Shown: positions 7,353 to 16,880 of the stretch, one piece after another
Layout: each line of letters starts with the position of its first letter
Numbering within the stretch: the first letter of the stretch is position 1
From: Syntrophaceae bacterium
GTDB lineage: Bacteria; Desulfobacterota; Syntrophia; Syntrophales; UBA2192
Assembly: GCA_013177795.1 (NCBI GenBank)
Contig: JABLXY010000003.1
Span: 1-64,000 of the forward strand
DNA length: 64,000 nucleotides
Direction: 5' to 3'
Position numbers and translations under genes: made by a program
Notes under the pieces: model-generated
Database searches by the model: none
The model's input: the letters and a program-made list of their open reading frames with translations, nothing else
Told to the model about the DNA's origin: nothing

Positions 7353-8630
7353 ATGGAATACGTCCTGATCGGTCTCTTCCTGCTTCTCACCGCGCTGGGC
7401 GTGCCCGTGGCCTTCTCCCTGTGCCTGTCGGCCGCGGCCCTGCTGTTCTTTTTCATGGACCGGCCGCTTGTCATGGTTTCCCAGATGATGTTCTCGGGCA
7501 TCGACTCCTTCTCGTTCATGGCTGTGCCCTTCTTCATGCTGGCGGGCGCCTTCATGTCGGCGGGCGGCGTGACCTCGCGCCTGGTCGGCTTCTCCCAGGC
7601 CCTCGTCGGCGCCTTCACGGGGGGCCTCGCGCAGACCGTGTCCGTGGCCGGGATGTTCTTTGCAGCCATCTCGGGCTCCTCGGCCGCCACGACGGCGGCC
7701 CTGGGCAGCACCATGATCGGCGAGTTGGAGAAGAAGGGCTACGACCGTGACTGGGCCACGGGCATCGTGGCCTCCAGCGGCACCGTGGGCATCGTCATCC
7801 CGCCTTCGATCACCATGGTGGTCTACGGCGCCATCGCCGACACCTCCATCGGGGACCTGTTCGTCGGCGGCTTCATCCCGGGCATCATGATGGGGCTCTC
7901 CATGATGGCCGTGAGCTGGTACTACGCCCGGAAACGGGGCCTCGCGGGGGAGGGCACGTTCTCCTTCGCCGCCGTTCTGAAATCGTTCAAGGACTCCTTC
8001 TTCGCCCTGATGACGCCGGTCATCATCATCGGGGGCATCTATGGCGGCATCTTCACCCCCACGGAGGCGGCGGCCGTCGCCGCGGTCTACGGCATCGTCG
8101 TCGGGCTGTTCGTGTACAGGGAGCTGAAGCTCAGGGACTTCCCCCAGATCATCTTCCAGGCCGTGATCGGCACCACGGTCATCATGTTCCTGGTGGGGGC
8201 CGCCACGGTCTTCGGCTGGCTCATCACCAACCTGCAGATCCCGCATCAGGTGGCGAAGTTCGTCGTCTCCGTGACGACCTCGCCGCTGCTGTTCCTGATG
8301 GCGATGAACATCCTGCTGCTCATCGCCGGCACCATGGTCAACGCCTCGGCGGCGGTCGTGATCCTGACGCCGATCTTCCTGCCCGTGGCGCGAACGCTGG
8401 GCATCGATCCCCTGTTCTTCGGCGTGCTCATGGTGGTCAACCTGGCGATCGGCTGCATCACCCCGCCCGTGGGCCTCGATCTCTTCGTGGCGAGTGCCAT
8501 CTCCAAGGTGCCCATCGAGCGTGTGATGAAGGCATGCCTGCCCTACCTCTGGGCCCTGTTGGCGACGCTTGTCGTCCTGACCGTGTTCCCGTGGTTCATC
8601 ACCGTGCTGCCGTCCCTTCTTGCGCGGTGA
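7353..8630 (+). CDS. dctM: TRAP transporter large permease DctM
   Basis: 425-aa integral membrane protein with about 12 helices, the ion-coupled transport subunit of the DctPQM system. Visible signatures are M-F-F-A-A-I-S-G-S-S-A-A-T (about 109-121), G-I-V-I-P-P-S-I (about 145-152) and I-T-P-P-V-G-L-D-L-F near the C-terminus. It starts 5 bases after dctQ with GGGGGGAGGTGACC as ribosome binding site. Probably imports a C4 or aromatic carboxylate; substrate not deducible. Confidence 0.95.
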   Translation: MEYVLIGLFLLLTALGVPVAFSLCLSAAALLFFFMDRPLVMVSQMMFSGIDSFSFMAVPFFMLAGAFMSAGGVTSRLVGFSQALVGAFTGGLAQTVSVAGMFFAAISGSSAATTAALGSTMIGELEKKGYDRDWATGIVASSGTVGIVIPPSITMVVYGAIADTSIGDLFVGGFIPGIMMGLSMMAVSWYYARKRGLAGEGTFSFAAVLKSFKDSFFALMTPVIIIGGIYGGIFTPTEAAAVAAVYGIVVGLFVYRELKLRDFPQIIFQAVIGTTVIMFLVGAATVFGWLITNLQIPHQVAKFVVSVTTSPLLFLMAMNILLLIAGTMVNASAAVVILTPIFLPVARTLGIDPLFFGVLMVVNLAIGCITPPVGLDLFVASAISKVPIERVMKACLPYLWALLATLVVLTVFPWFITVLPSLLAR

Positions 8631-8804
8631 TGCGGCCGGTCGGGCAGCTCCGCGACCCTTGACACGAAACGTCGCATTCGATAGGAAAAAACATCGGCTG
8701 TCGCGGGATGCCGGCTTCGGCCGCGGCATCTCCGGCAGGAGGAGGCGGGGGCCCGAGGCGGGCGGGCAGTGCCGGGGAAAGCCGGCCCCGGGCCCCCCGA
8801 AAGT

Positions 8805-9164
8805 TCAGCGGGGAAGATGGACGTGCAGGGTTCCGTAGAACCAGCCCGCGCGCTCCACCCCGTTTCGGTCGGTGTAGGCGACCAGGAGGATGAAGGGTCG
8901 GCCGTCGTGTGCAGGGCCGCCGATCTCCAGGACCGTCACCTGCTGGCCCGCCTTCACTTCGGCGATCTTCGCGGTCATCTGCTTGTCTGCATAGACGGGG
9001 CTGTTTCTTTCGACCATGGCCTTGAACGGCAGAGACGTGTTCGTGGCGCCGGTCGAAAACGAAACGTTCCGCGGCTCTAAATCCTGCCCCTTCGCCGGCA
9101 GGGAGAAAACCCACATGTAGGCAAGGAGACAGAACAGCACGAAAAATATCTTGAACATCTTCAT
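8805..9164 (-). CDS. Small exported protein, SH3-like
   Basis: 119-aa protein with an N-terminal signal peptide (about residues 1-26, A-K-G cleavage region). The mature part has the pattern of a bacterial SH3-like domain: N-S-P-V-Y-A-D-K near 54-61, then I-A-E-V-K-A-G-Q-Q-V-T-V-L-E and a final G-W-F-Y-G-T-L. Such domains often bind cell-wall material. No clear operon partner; the convergent dctM ends 175 bases away. Specific function unknown. Confidence 0.72.
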   Translation of the reverse strand: MKMFKIFFVLFCLLAYMWVFSLPAKGQDLEPRNVSFSTGATNTSLPFKAMVERNSPVYADKQMTAKIAEVKAGQQVTVLEIGGPAHDGRPFILLVAYTDRNGVERAGWFYGTLHVHLPR

Positions 9165-9447
9165 CGGTCGGCCCTCACTTTTTTGATTATTGCTTCTTTC
9201 CGCATTGATCTCGTTCCTTGTTGCCTACCCGGATGAGCATCGGTTGTGCCGCGGGGGCGATAAAGTCAAATACGCCGTTATTCCAAGCAGTTGTCGATTG
9301 CCCTTTGCCGATGAGGCCCCTCCTGCGAGGGGGCCGTTGCCGTCCCGTAATGGCACAGCTGCAGCAATGTGCTTTTCTTACGTCCGGTTACGTGAAATGT
9401 GCTGAATTGGTATAGTCCGCCGAGATGATGCCGAAAGGGGGCAGGCC

Positions 9448-10962
9448 ATGCACACTCAAACAAAGGCATTCCGCACGCCGGGAATTTTCTTTACCCTCCT
9501 CATCGCGGCTGCGCTCACACCGGGCACCGGCATTGCCCAGACAAGCAAGGGCGCACGGGCCGCAGCGCCGGGCCCCGGGATGCAGAAGATCGTCACGGAG
9601 AAGGCCTCCTTCGTCCTCTATGTGCCGAAAGGGTGGAAGGTGAAGGAATCCGCCGAGGGGCAGTCCCTCGTGGTCAACTCGTCGGACCCCTCGGGGCGGT
9701 CCTCCGTGTTTTTCTCCATCGGTTCGGCCCCGCAGGGCGAGAGCGCCCTGGTCCTGGCGAAGCGTGAAGCGGCAAAGCTCGGCCGCGCAGCCGGCGATCT
9801 CGAGATCCGGAGCGCCTTTGCCTCCCGGGACGGCTCGACGCTTGTCTTCGACGGCACCTACTCGCCCCCGAAGAAGGGAAAAACCGAGTTCCGCTCGTGG
9901 GTGTCCCTGCGGGGCGCGGAGGCGACCTGCGCCCGCATCGAGGCCCCGGCGGGACAGCTCGCTGCAATGCGGCCCACGCTGCTCACCGTTCTCTCCAACA
10001 TCCGTGTCATGAAGGGCGCCGTCGCGCCGGTTTCGGCGGCGGCAGCGCCCGTAAAGGTCCAGCTTGCGACCTACCGCCTGAGGGACGGCTCAGCGTCGTT
10101 CCTGCTCCCCAGGGGATGGCAGTGCCAGGACAGCGGCAGGGGGCTTTTCGTGGCCGGGGACCCCGCCGGCTACTCGTTCATCTCGGGAAACGTCGAGATG
10201 GTGACGCCACAGATGCGGGTCAATCACCCGAGCATCCTCGTCTCGCCCTACCTCGCCCCGAACCAGGCCTGGCAGTTCATCACGGCCCGCTACGGGCTTG
10301 CCTCGAACCTGCGCTACGAGAAGGTCATCCCGCGCGCCGATGTGGCGCGGCAGATGGGGCAGGTCTTCACGGCAGGCCCCGTCACCGTCGAGGAGCTCAT
10401 CTACAGCTTCACGAGCAGGGAGGGGCGGGCGACCCGGGGATACACCTTCGGCATCTCCTTCGGTTCGCGTCTCGGGACCAACTGGAGCTTCCGCCACCTG
10501 ACCGTGACGGCCCCGGCGGAGAGCTTCGGTTCCTGGGCCGGCCATTTCGCCGAGATGCTCGGCTCCTACAAGATCAACGAGCGCTGGGCGGCGGACTATG
10601 TCGCCCAGGGTGCCCGTCGGCTGCGCGAGATGCAGCAGCAGACCTCGGCCATGGTGACCCGCAATGCGCAGGAGATCCGTCAGATGATGCAGGCCGCCTA
10701 CGACGAGCGCCAGAAGAGCATGGACTACATCGACTACCAGCGGACCAGCTACATCCGGGGCCAGCAGGACTGGATCTCCTCGATGGAGGGGGGAACCGTC
10801 TACCGCAGCGACAGCTGGGGCACGAAGAACACGACGACGGGAGAGTACTGGGAGGGCAAGCCCTACGACTACGTCCACTTCGAGGGGAAGAACCCCAAGT
10901 ACAACGAGCAGATGCAGCCCGTCGACTCCCGGGCCCTCTGGGAGCGTTATATCCGCCGGTGA
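9448..10962 (+). CDS. Exported protein with two PsbP-like repeats
   Basis: 504-aa secreted protein of unknown function. A signal peptide (about residues 1-31) is followed by two related domains, each beginning with a strand pattern like S-F-V-L-Y-V-P-K-G-W-K-V (about 51-62) or S-F-L-L-P-R-G-W-Q-C (about 216-225); this resembles PsbP/MOG1-like folds. The C-terminal 130 residues are a Gln- and Tyr-rich helical region ending in W-E-R-Y-I-R-R. The pentapeptide-repeat gene downstream is also exported. I see no catalytic motif. Confidence 0.75.
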   Translation: MHTQTKAFRTPGIFFTLLIAAALTPGTGIAQTSKGARAAAPGPGMQKIVTEKASFVLYVPKGWKVKESAEGQSLVVNSSDPSGRSSVFFSIGSAPQGESALVLAKREAAKLGRAAGDLEIRSAFASRDGSTLVFDGTYSPPKKGKTEFRSWVSLRGAEATCARIEAPAGQLAAMRPTLLTVLSNIRVMKGAVAPVSAAAAPVKVQLATYRLRDGSASFLLPRGWQCQDSGRGLFVAGDPAGYSFISGNVEMVTPQMRVNHPSILVSPYLAPNQAWQFITARYGLASNLRYEKVIPRADVARQMGQVFTAGPVTVEELIYSFTSREGRATRGYTFGISFGSRLGTNWSFRHLTVTAPAESFGSWAGHFAEMLGSYKINERWAADYVAQGARRLREMQQQTSAMVTRNAQEIRQMMQAAYDERQKSMDYIDYQRTSYIRGQQDWISSMEGGTVYRSDSWGTKNTTTGEYWEGKPYDYVHFEGKNPKYNEQMQPVDSRALWERYIRR

Positions 10963-11087
10963 GAGGGCTTCCGCAACTTGTTCGGTGTGCGGCCTGCGTC
11001 ATCACCCATCGGTAAAAACAGTTTCCCACTGTCTTCCGTGTGTGCTAAATTTCCTCAATTCTATTCTTTCTGGGAGGTGTCTCGGGA

Positions 11088-12293
11088 ATGTCTCGTTCGC
11101 TTCTGGGGTTCTTGCTCTGCATACTTCTCATCGTCGCGGGTTCAGGTTTTTCGACGGCCCAAGTGGCCCAGCCGCCGGGGCCGCGGACTGCACAGCCGGC
11201 CCCGACCGTCACCGTGCCCAAGCCCGATGCCGGCCGGGGTCAGCAGCCCAAGCCGGTAGGGCCGGCGGAGCGCGCACAGGCGGCCAGCTGCTTCGACGAG
11301 GCGGCTTACGGGCGGGCGAAGAAGCAGGAGAAGGCCCTCGCGGGGGCTCAGCTCTGCGGGGCCGACCTGAAGAACGTCTCCCTGGACGGGGCCGACCTGC
11401 GGGGGGCGAATCTCTCCGGCGCCGATCTCGGCGGCGCCAGGTTCTACAAGGCAAACCTGCGCGGCGCTGCGCTGTCGCGGGCAAAGCTCGCCGGCGCAAT
11501 CCTCATTGGCTCCGATCTGGAAGGCGCCAGGCTTGACGGGGCCAATCTCCGAAACGCCCGCCTGTCCGGCGCGAATCTGAGGGGCGCCGATCTTTCGAGA
11601 GCCGATCTCGAGGGGGCGTATCTCAACGAGTCGGACCTGACGGGCGCCAACCTGGAACGGGCCGTCCTCAGAAACGCCGAGGCCCTTGCGGTCAAATTCG
11701 TCTCGGCGAACCTGCGCTACGCGAATCTCGACGCCGTGAATTGCACGGACGACAGGGGGATGTCCCGTGTGGACTTTGCCGGAGCCGACTTGAGGGAAGC
11801 GACCCTCCGGCAGGCGCGGCTCGCGTCTGCGAGGCTGGAAGGGGCGGATCTGACCCGGACGGACTTTACCGGCGCGAGACTCGAGAAGGCTGCCGCGAGA
11901 AAGGTGAAGGCCTTGCGGGCCGTATTTCAACAGGCCCGGCTTGCCGGGGCCTACCTCAGCGAGGCCGACCTGACCGAGACCCGGTTTCAAGGCGCCGATC
12001 TCTCGGGTGCCGACCTGACCTTTGCGCAGCTCAACCGGGCGAACCTCTCGGGTGCCAACCTTGCCGGGGCGATGCTCAACAAGGCCCACCTCGTCGAGGC
12101 TGACTTGGGCGGCGCGAACCTCACGGACGCGCATGCGCACGGCACAAACTTCCGTGGCGCTCACCTCGCCGCGGCGAACTTCCAAAATGCATCGCCTCTC
12201 GGGGCCTTCATCGACCTTCGCTGGAAGGAGTATCTGAAAGGCCAGAAGCTTTGGTCGGACAAGGTGTTCGACAGCATTCACTGGGTGCGCTGA
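11088..12293 (+). CDS. Exported pentapeptide-repeat protein
   Basis: 401-aa protein with a signal peptide (about residues 1-25), a Pro-rich linker to about residue 60, then a long run of A-(D/N)-L-x-G pentapeptide repeats from about 85 to 385. Such runs fold as a right-handed quadrilateral beta-helix. Short breaks near residues 220 and 270 (containing N-C-T-D-D and A-R-K-V-K) suggest loops. Pentapeptide proteins serve many roles, from scaffolds to DNA mimics; export argues for an envelope role here. Function not known. Confidence 0.88.
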   Translation: MSRSLLGFLLCILLIVAGSGFSTAQVAQPPGPRTAQPAPTVTVPKPDAGRGQQPKPVGPAERAQAASCFDEAAYGRAKKQEKALAGAQLCGADLKNVSLDGADLRGANLSGADLGGARFYKANLRGAALSRAKLAGAILIGSDLEGARLDGANLRNARLSGANLRGADLSRADLEGAYLNESDLTGANLERAVLRNAEALAVKFVSANLRYANLDAVNCTDDRGMSRVDFAGADLREATLRQARLASARLEGADLTRTDFTGARLEKAAARKVKALRAVFQQARLAGAYLSEADLTETRFQGADLSGADLTFAQLNRANLSGANLAGAMLNKAHLVEADLGGANLTDAHAHGTNFRGAHLAAANFQNASPLGAFIDLRWKEYLKGQKLWSDKVFDSIHWVR

Positions 12294-12352
12294 ACGGCCC
12301 CGCTGAAAGCCGCGGCCGGAAGGATGCCGGTCGCACGCAGGCGGCGCGGTGA

Positions 12353-12772
12353 TCAGAGGGACTGCAGGAGGCGGTCGATATCCCCGGACTTCCTAGGGTT
12401 TGCCTTTACGTAGAGATCGAGCAGGGTCCGGCTGATCTCCTTGGGGTTGAGCGGCTTGACGAGGTAGCCCTGCACGCCGTAGCGGGCGCAGGTCGCGACA
12501 TCGTCCCGGTGGGAGGACAGCGAGGAAACGATGATGGTGGTCGCAAGGTCCTTCCGGACCTCACGGATGTTCTGCAGGACCTCCTGGCCGCTCATGACGG
12601 GCATCATGAGGTCGAGCAGGAGGATGTCGGGCTTCCAGTTCGCGTAGATCTCGAGGGCCTCGAAGCCGTTGACGGCAAACTGCTTGGCGAAGACCTTGTC
12701 CGAGATGTATGTGTCGTAGAACTTCCGGCTGAAGCTGTTGTCTTCGGCGATCAGGATTTTCATCTTTTCCAT
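12353..12772 (-). CDS. Single-domain response regulator (CheY-like)
   Basis: 139-aa stand-alone receiver domain. Acidic pocket residues E10 and D11, phospho-acceptor D54 (L-L-L-D-L-M-M-P), S83/S84 and K106 (V-K-P) are all present. There is no output domain, so it acts through protein contacts. Start taken at the ATG 12772; an ATG three codons later is equally possible. It is divergent from bacterioferritin, and its partner kinase is not adjacent. Confidence 0.88.
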   Translation of the reverse strand: MEKMKILIAEDNSFSRKFYDTYISDKVFAKQFAVNGFEALEIYANWKPDILLLDLMMPVMSGQEVLQNIREVRKDLATTIIVSSLSSHRDDVATCARYGVQGYLVKPLNPKEISRTLLDLYVKANPRKSGDIDRLLQSL

Positions 12773-12895
12773 GGCAGCGGGCCGCCTGTCCGGGCATTCG
12801 ATATCGATTTCTGAGCAAACATCGTGCCACGGCATGCGGGACGGGGGATTCGCACATAAGCGCACAATATCCGTTCCTTTTCTTTATTTTTCGTC

Positions 12896-12901
12896 TATAA
12901 T
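12896..12901 (+). promoter_or_regulatory. Probable -10 box for bacterioferritin
   Basis: A perfect TATAAT lies 44 bases before the bfr start. The -35 region is poor (about GTTCCT at 17-base spacing), so strength or activator dependence cannot be judged. Confidence 0.45.
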
Positions 12902-12944
12902 GGGCCGCAAACGCACTCAAACCACTTCGTGAAGGAGGACAGAT

Positions 12945-13409
12945 ATGAAAGGTGACCCGAAACTGCTGGCGACGTTGAACTCCCTGCTCGCCGACGAACT
13001 GACCGCCATCAACCAGTACATGGTCCATTCCGAGATGGCCGAGGCCTGGGGATACAAGAAGCTCCACGAGGCCTTCGAGAAGCGCGCCATCGACGAGATG
13101 AAGCACGCCGAGACGCTCATCGGGCGCATCCTCTTCCTCGAAGGGACCCCCACGGTGAGCAAGCTCAACAAGATGACGATCGGCGCCGACGTGCCCAAGC
13201 AGCTGGCCGGCGACCGGGGCCTCGAGATGATGGCGGTCAAGGCCTACAACGAGGCCATCGTTCTGGCCGGCGAGGTCAAGGACTTCGCCACCCGGCAGAT
13301 CCTCGAGAAGATCCTCGCCGACGAGGACAAGCACATCGACCAGATCGAGGAGATGCAGGACCAGATCCAGCAGATGTCGCTGCAGATCTTCCTCACCACC
13401 CAGGTGTGA
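12945..13409 (+). CDS. bfr: Bacterioferritin
   Basis: 154-aa heme-containing ferritin that oxidises and stores iron in a 24-subunit shell. All ferroxidase ligands are at their standard positions: E18, E51, H54, E94, E127 and H130. The heme ligand M52 is also present. Length equals the usual 155-160 residues. GAAGGAGGACAGAT precedes the ATG. Followed by a strong terminator at 13514, so the gene is monocistronic. Confidence 0.96.
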   Translation: MKGDPKLLATLNSLLADELTAINQYMVHSEMAEAWGYKKLHEAFEKRAIDEMKHAETLIGRILFLEGTPTVSKLNKMTIGADVPKQLAGDRGLEMMAVKAYNEAIVLAGEVKDFATRQILEKILADEDKHIDQIEEMQDQIQQMSLQIFLTTQV

Positions 13410-13513
13410 GGCCCCGCGCAGCGCAGGCGCAGAGCGACCGGCAATTCTGCAACCCTTGTCCCCACGGAACGTGTCTCGTTCCCGGATGAGAGACCCCTGG
13501 CGCGACGACGGTC

Positions 13514-13546
13514 AAAGCCCCGCTTTCCGCAAGGGAGCGGGGTTTT
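13514..13546 (+). terminator. Rho-independent terminator after bfr
   Basis: Arms CCCCGCT (13518-13524) and AGCGGGG (13536-13542), then TTTT. Confidence 0.75.
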
Positions 13547-13567
13547 GTGTTCATTGCGGGAGGCGCG

Positions 13568-15181
13568 ATGAGCCCGAAAAGCAAGGAGCTGGAGGCAAAG
13601 AACCGGACCATCGCCGCCATCTTCCGGCTCTCGACCCTGCTGACGCAGCAGGTCGGCCTCGACGAGATCCTGCGCTCCATCCTCGAGAGCGCCGAGAAGG
13701 ACCTCGGCTTCACGGCCTCCTGCCTGTTCCTCATCAACGAGGACCGGGAGCACCTCGACTGCCGCATGGTCCGCGGCTTCGGCGAGGAGAACGAGAAGAG
13801 GGCCTACCGCAAGCCCTTCCACTTGGAGCGGCACGACTGCATCGAGACGCGGGTCGTCAAGAGCGGTGAGGTCGTCCACTTCGAGGACTCCCACGGCGAC
13901 CCCCGCGCGACCCCCATCGACCGCCGCATCACGGAGAAGCTCAAGCGGGGCAGCATCGTCTACGCACCGCTCACCGTGAAGGGGAAGATCATCGGCTGCA
14001 TGGGCGTGAACCGCCCCCGCGACGGGGCCCCGATCTCGAAGTCGGAGATCGAGGCCTTCACCATCTTCGCCAACCAGGCGAGCATCATCATCGAGAACAG
14101 CCGCTCCCACGAGCAGCTCACGGCGGAGCGCAATCTCAACAAGAGCATCCTGGAAAGCTCGCCCAGCGGCATTCTCACGGTGGACCGCACGGGGACGATC
14201 ACCGCCGTCAACGGCGAGGCGGCGCGCATCCTCGGGACGGACCCGGGCGGGATCCTTTCCATCCGGCTCGAGGAAGCCCTGCGCGTCCACGCCGGCTTCC
14301 GCGCCTTCGAGGGGCTGTTCCGCGACCCCGCAAGCGGGACGAAAGAGGTTTCCGTCGTCGGGCTCGACGGCCGGCAGCACTCCGTGGAGGTCACCGTGTC
14401 GCCGCTGAAGGACGACGGCGGCCGGGAAGCGGGGACCCTCTACTTTTTCAAGGACCAGACGGAGAAGAAGCGGATCGGCGAGCAGATCCAGCGGATGAGC
14501 CGGCTCGCGGCGGTGGGGCAACTCGCGGCGGGCATCTCCCACGAGATCCGCAACCCCATGATGGGGATCGCCGCGACGATGGAGCTGGTGAGCGACGGCA
14601 TGGAGCCCGATCACCCGCAGCGGCGGCTGCTCGAGAAATCCATGGAGGAGATCGGGCGGATCGACACCGTCATCGGCGAGCTGCTGAGCCTGGCCCAGCC
14701 CCGCGAGATGCACCCGGAGCCTGCGGACATCAACCGGCTGATCGGGGACGTGGCCGATTTCCTCTCCGGCCTGTGCCGCAAGAACCGCATCGAGCTTCGC
14801 CTGCAGTTGAGCCCGGTGCCCCCCGTGTCGATGGACTGCAAGGCGATGCGGGAGGCCGTCATCAATATCGCCCTGAACGCCATACAGTCCATGAAGGGGG
14901 CGGGCATCCTCACGGTCCGCACGGCGTTGCCGGACCGCGGCGGCGTGCAGGTCACCGTCGAGGACACGGGGGAGGGGATCCCGCCGGAGATCCGCGACCG
15001 GATCTTCGACCCCTTCTTCACGACGCGTCCCGACGGCACGGGCCTGGGCCTCTCCAACTGCCACCGGATCGTCGAGGCCCACGGGGGCTCGATCCACGTC
15101 GAGGACGGCCTCGCGGGAGGCACGAGGGTGCACATCCTGCTGCCCGCCGTGCAGGGGAGGGATGGATGCACACCGTCCTGA
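13568..15181 (+). CDS. Cytoplasmic GAF-PAS sensor histidine kinase
   Basis: 537-aa kinase without membrane helices. Domains in order: GAF (about 15-175), PAS (about 185-300), dimerisation/phospho-acceptor with H325 in I-S-H-E-I-R-N-P, and an HATPase domain (about 415-530) with N-box N-I-A-L-N-A and G-x-G-L-G-L motifs. The start ATG follows GGGAGGCGCG. It overlaps the next gene, an NtrC-type regulator, so the two form a two-component pair. The signal is presumably a cytoplasmic ligand or redox state sensed by GAF or PAS. Confidence 0.93.
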   Translation: MSPKSKELEAKNRTIAAIFRLSTLLTQQVGLDEILRSILESAEKDLGFTASCLFLINEDREHLDCRMVRGFGEENEKRAYRKPFHLERHDCIETRVVKSGEVVHFEDSHGDPRATPIDRRITEKLKRGSIVYAPLTVKGKIIGCMGVNRPRDGAPISKSEIEAFTIFANQASIIIENSRSHEQLTAERNLNKSILESSPSGILTVDRTGTITAVNGEAARILGTDPGGILSIRLEEALRVHAGFRAFEGLFRDPASGTKEVSVVGLDGRQHSVEVTVSPLKDDGGREAGTLYFFKDQTEKKRIGEQIQRMSRLAAVGQLAAGISHEIRNPMMGIAATMELVSDGMEPDHPQRRLLEKSMEEIGRIDTVIGELLSLAQPREMHPEPADINRLIGDVADFLSGLCRKNRIELRLQLSPVPPVSMDCKAMREAVINIALNAIQSMKGAGILTVRTALPDRGGVQVTVEDTGEGIPPEIRDRIFDPFFTTRPDGTGLGLSNCHRIVEAHGGSIHVEDGLAGGTRVHILLPAVQGRDGCTPS

Positions 15182-16548
15182 TCACCGACGACAACGAGCT
15201 GATCCGGGAGACCCTCCAGAAAGCGCTGGTCGGCGAGGGGTACCGCGTGCGCCTGGCGAAGGACGGCAGGGAGTGCCTGGAGGCCGCGCGGCTCGGGGAC
15301 ATCGACCTCATCCTGCTGGACATGCGGCTGCCCGACATGAACGGCCTCGACATCCTGCAGCGCCTGCGGCAGGTCCAGACCGACAGCATCGTGCTCATGA
15401 TGACCGCCTACGGCGACGTGGAGTCCACGAAGAGGGCCCTCGAGCTCGGGGCCTTCGATTTCATCCGCAAGCCCGTGACGCCCAAGGTCCTCGCGTCCAT
15501 CATCAAGATGGCCATGGAGATCCGCTCCCTGCGGCAGGAGATCCAGCAGACCATCTACCGCAACAAGGAGCGCTATGGCTACCACAACATCATCGGCCGC
15601 AGCACGGCCCTGCAGAAGGTCCTCGAGATGACGACGCGGGCCGCCAACAGCGACGCCTCGACCATCCTCATCGAGGGGGCCAGCGGGACGGGCAAGAGCC
15701 TCATCGCCAAGTGCCTGCACTACAACAGCCTGCGGGCCCACCAGCCCTTCGTCGAGATCAACTGCGCCTCGATCCCCGCCACCCTGCTGGAGAGCGAACT
15801 CTTCGGCCACGAGGCCGGCGCTTTTACTGACGCGAAGAAGCTCAAGAAGGGGCTCGTCGAGGTGGCCCAGGGGGGAACCCTCTTTCTCGACGAGATCGGC
15901 GAGATGCAGCCCGGCCTGCAGGCCAAGATGCTCCAGGTGATCGAGGAGAAGTGCTTCCGGCGCATCGGGGGGACGAAGAAGATCGTCACCGACATCCGCA
16001 TTATCGCGGCGACGAACAGAGACCTCAGGAAGGCCCTCGACGACGGCACCTTCAGACAGGATCTCTACTGGCGCCTCAACGTGATCAACATCTTCCTGCC
16101 GCCCCTGAAGGACCGGCCGGAGGACATCCTTCCCCTGGTCGAGCACTTCATCGGGATCTACAGCCGGGAGTTCAACAAGCCCCCCAAGCGCGTCTCCGAC
16201 GAGGCGCGCCTTGCCCTGGAGCGCTACGCCTGGCCGGGCAATGTCCGCGAGCTGTCCAACACCGTGGAGCGGGTCATGATCCTCGAGGACGGGGAGTGGC
16301 TGCTGTCCGGGCATCTTCCCCCGGCGATGGTTCAGCCGTCTTCACCGGGGCAAGCCGCTCCGGCACCTACCCCGGCAGACTTCAACCTGCGGAAACTGAC
16401 GGAAGCCTTCCAGGCCAGAACCATCACGGCCGTTCTCGAGAAAACCGGGGGCAACCGCACGGAGGCCGCGAGGCTTCTCGGCCTGTCGCGCGTGGGGCTC
16501 TACCACCAGATGAAGAAGCTGGGCCTCCTCCAGAAAGAAGAGTGTTAA
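15166..16548 (+). CDS. NtrC-family sigma-54 response regulator
   Basis: 460-aa regulator: receiver domain with D8, D9, phospho-site D52 and K102; AAA+ domain with Walker A G-A-S-G-T-G-K-S (171-178) and Walker B near T-L-F-L-D-E (238-243); C-terminal Fis-type helix-turn-helix (about 415-455, T-E-A-A-R-L-L-G-L-S). The sigma-54 contact loop reads G-A-F-T-D-A (218-223) instead of G-A-F-T-G-A. The start overlaps the kinase by 16 bases. The next gene downstream has a good sigma-54 promoter and is a likely target. Confidence 0.94.
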   Translation: MHTVLITDDNELIRETLQKALVGEGYRVRLAKDGRECLEAARLGDIDLILLDMRLPDMNGLDILQRLRQVQTDSIVLMMTAYGDVESTKRALELGAFDFIRKPVTPKVLASIIKMAMEIRSLRQEIQQTIYRNKERYGYHNIIGRSTALQKVLEMTTRAANSDASTILIEGASGTGKSLIAKCLHYNSLRAHQPFVEINCASIPATLLESELFGHEAGAFTDAKKLKKGLVEVAQGGTLFLDEIGEMQPGLQAKMLQVIEEKCFRRIGGTKKIVTDIRIIAATNRDLRKALDDGTFRQDLYWRLNVINIFLPPLKDRPEDILPLVEHFIGIYSREFNKPPKRVSDEARLALERYAWPGNVRELSNTVERVMILEDGEWLLSGHLPPAMVQPSSPGQAAPAPTPADFNLRKLTEAFQARTITAVLEKTGGNRTEAARLLGLSRVGLYHQMKKLGLLQKEEC

Positions 16549-16766
16549 GCAGGCCGAACGGGCTGTTAAGATTTTTTAACACGAACGCATCATTCCCCGT
16601 TCCCCCGATCATTCACTCCAACGTGCGCCATCGCCGCGGAGATCCGGGTGTCGACGGCTCGACCCCGTTCCAAGGCTTTGATATCCAAGAACTTCCGCCT
16701 TGTGCGTCGAGTCGGGGGCCGCAACCGCCCCTCCAGGTTTCCATGCGGTTTTAAATGTCCGGCCCG
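16549..16766. other. Intergenic region upstream of the sigma-54 promoter
   Basis: No gene seen. It starts with a possible weak terminator followed by the palindrome GTTAAGATTTTTTAAC (16563-16578). An inverted repeat GTCGA-N4-TCGAC at 16650-16663 lies about 105 bases upstream of the -24 element, a typical distance for an enhancer-binding protein site. Confidence 0.4.
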
Positions 16767-16783
16767 CTGGCACCGCCCTTGCT
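16767..16783 (+). promoter_or_regulatory. Sigma-54 (-24/-12) promoter
   Basis: CTGGCAC-N5-TTGCT matches the sigma-54 consensus: GG at 16769-16770 and GC at 16781-16782 are separated by exactly 10 bases. It points at the flavoprotein gene about 100 bases downstream and follows the sigma-54 activator gene. Confidence 0.75.
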
Positions 16784-16880
16784 CTTGATCGGGCCGTCAC
16801 TGCGCGCAGCTGTTCGCTCGTGCGGGGAGAAACGCTGGGGCGACCCGCACGAGCGGCGGAAAACCGGAGGCAGGCGCCTC

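Noticed and set aside
16755-16880. N-terminal extension of the iron-sulfur flavoprotein from ATG 16755
   Set aside because: That start lies upstream of the sigma-54 promoter, and the extra residues do not match the family; GTG 16881 begins exactly at the flavodoxin strand.
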